Shown here one piece after another: positions 19,669 through 20,052 of a stretch of 20,052 nt of DNA. Each line of letters begins with the position of its first letter. Position 1 is the stretch's first letter. Below the pieces are notes generated by a model. That model did not search any database. It was not told where the DNA came from and saw only the letters and a program-made list of their open reading frames with translations. The translations under genes and the position numbers were made by a program. Source of the DNA: an uncultured Prevotella sp. (GTDB lineage: Bacteria > Bacteroidota > Bacteroidia > Bacteroidales > Bacteroidaceae); the NCBI GenBank assembly GCA_934256705.1, contig CAKQPF010000061.1, positions 1-20,052 on the forward strand, written 5' to 3'.

Positions 19669-20052
19669 GTGTTCAGCTTAACATTTTATATAGGTTTAAG
19701 GCGTGGTCGAAAGATTCCGAAGGCTCTTGAGCATTGATGTTTGATAGCATCCGTTCAATCCGTACAATCTGTGTTCAAAAAAAACACTCAGCTGTTAATC
19801 CAATCACGAATCTACCGAATAAGCAAGCCCAGTCTGGAAGACAAGTACCGAGCGGAGCGAGAGTAACCCGGGACAAAGTCTCGGGATTATAAACGCAATA
19901 TAATCGACTGTCTGGAAGACAGTACCAGATATCCGTTCAATCCGTACAATCCGTGTTCAAAAAAAATACTCAGCGGTTAATCTGACCACGGATAAAACGG
20001 ATCTAACGGATAATTATCAAGAAATCATTGCCGCAAGGCAAGAACATCCGTT
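19669..20052 (+). repeat. Long direct repeat, right copy, flanking the ATPase cassette
   Basis: This is the second copy of 17302-17682, same orientation, offset 2367 bp, and possibly continuing past the window end. It keeps the GTGTTCAGCTTAACATTTTA start, both ATCCGTTCAATCCGTACAAT blocks (about 19749 and 19931), the hairpin element (19831-19922; its first palindrome is degraded to AGTCTGGAAGACAAG) and the GCCGCAAGGCAAGAACATCC tail. The rest of 19553-19668 holds only the promoter. Confidence 0.9.

Noticed and set aside
17302..20052. Insertion sequence or composite transposon
   Set aside because: The flanking direct repeats contain no transposase and no terminal inverted repeats typical of an IS; a repeat-bracketed cassette is the better description.

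Overview
The window looks like a chromosomal accessory region of a Prevotella/Segatella-type Bacteroidales. The evidence is several promoters of the Bacteroidetes primary-sigma type (TTTG, about 19-20 bp, TAnnTTTG), very few Shine-Dalgarno sequences, a BspA-like surface-protein fragment, and the protein families present. The species is an inference. I see no tRNA, rRNA, CRISPR array, complete insertion sequence or integrase gene.

Layout: 1-1000 is almost gene-free and holds repeats: a nested inverted repeat of GGTGGAA motifs, a 22-bp tandem array, a dispersed hairpin element, and paired T-rich/A-rich octamer arrays. 1001-1711 is the C-terminal remnant of a surface protein. 1916-5154 holds small housekeeping or accessory genes: a GNAT acetyltransferase, a stand-alone DNA sulfur-binding-like domain protein, an antibiotic-biosynthesis-monooxygenase-like protein, an Ogt/MGMT DNA repair protein and a DUF2461 protein.

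5694-9121 is the most striking region. ADP-ribosylglycohydrolase, NUDIX hydrolase and von Willebrand A (MIDAS) genes lie on the minus strand. Divergent from them is a 351-aa protein that joins a sigma-70-like DNA-binding N-terminus to a C-terminal A1S_2505/macro-like domain. I read this as a candidate ADP-ribose/NAD-linked sensing and turnover module with its own transcription factor.

9379-11272 is an AAA ATPase plus RloB pair of the RloAB/AbiL type (candidate phage defence), with a textbook promoter and a strong terminator. 11467-17147 is a minus-strand glycan-assembly locus: GT2 glycosyltransferase, nucleotidyltransferase-like protein, PglC-type phosphoglycosyltransferase and a DegT-type sugar aminotransferase. 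Between the last two sit toxin-antitoxin genes: a DinJ antitoxin with a broken PIN toxin, and a translationally coupled DUF3791-like / DUF3990 (ADP-ribosyltransferase-like) / small-protein operon.

17302-20052 is a two-gene cassette, an OLD/RecF-like ATPase and an unknown 218-aa protein with a possible degenerate nuclease motif. It is bracketed by long direct repeats of about 380 bp. The same repeat family recurs in inverted orientation at 5399-5569, and its hairpin core at 645-737. Defence, conflict and ADP-ribose genes separated by a shared repeat family suggest an island assembled and reshuffled by recombination between repeats.
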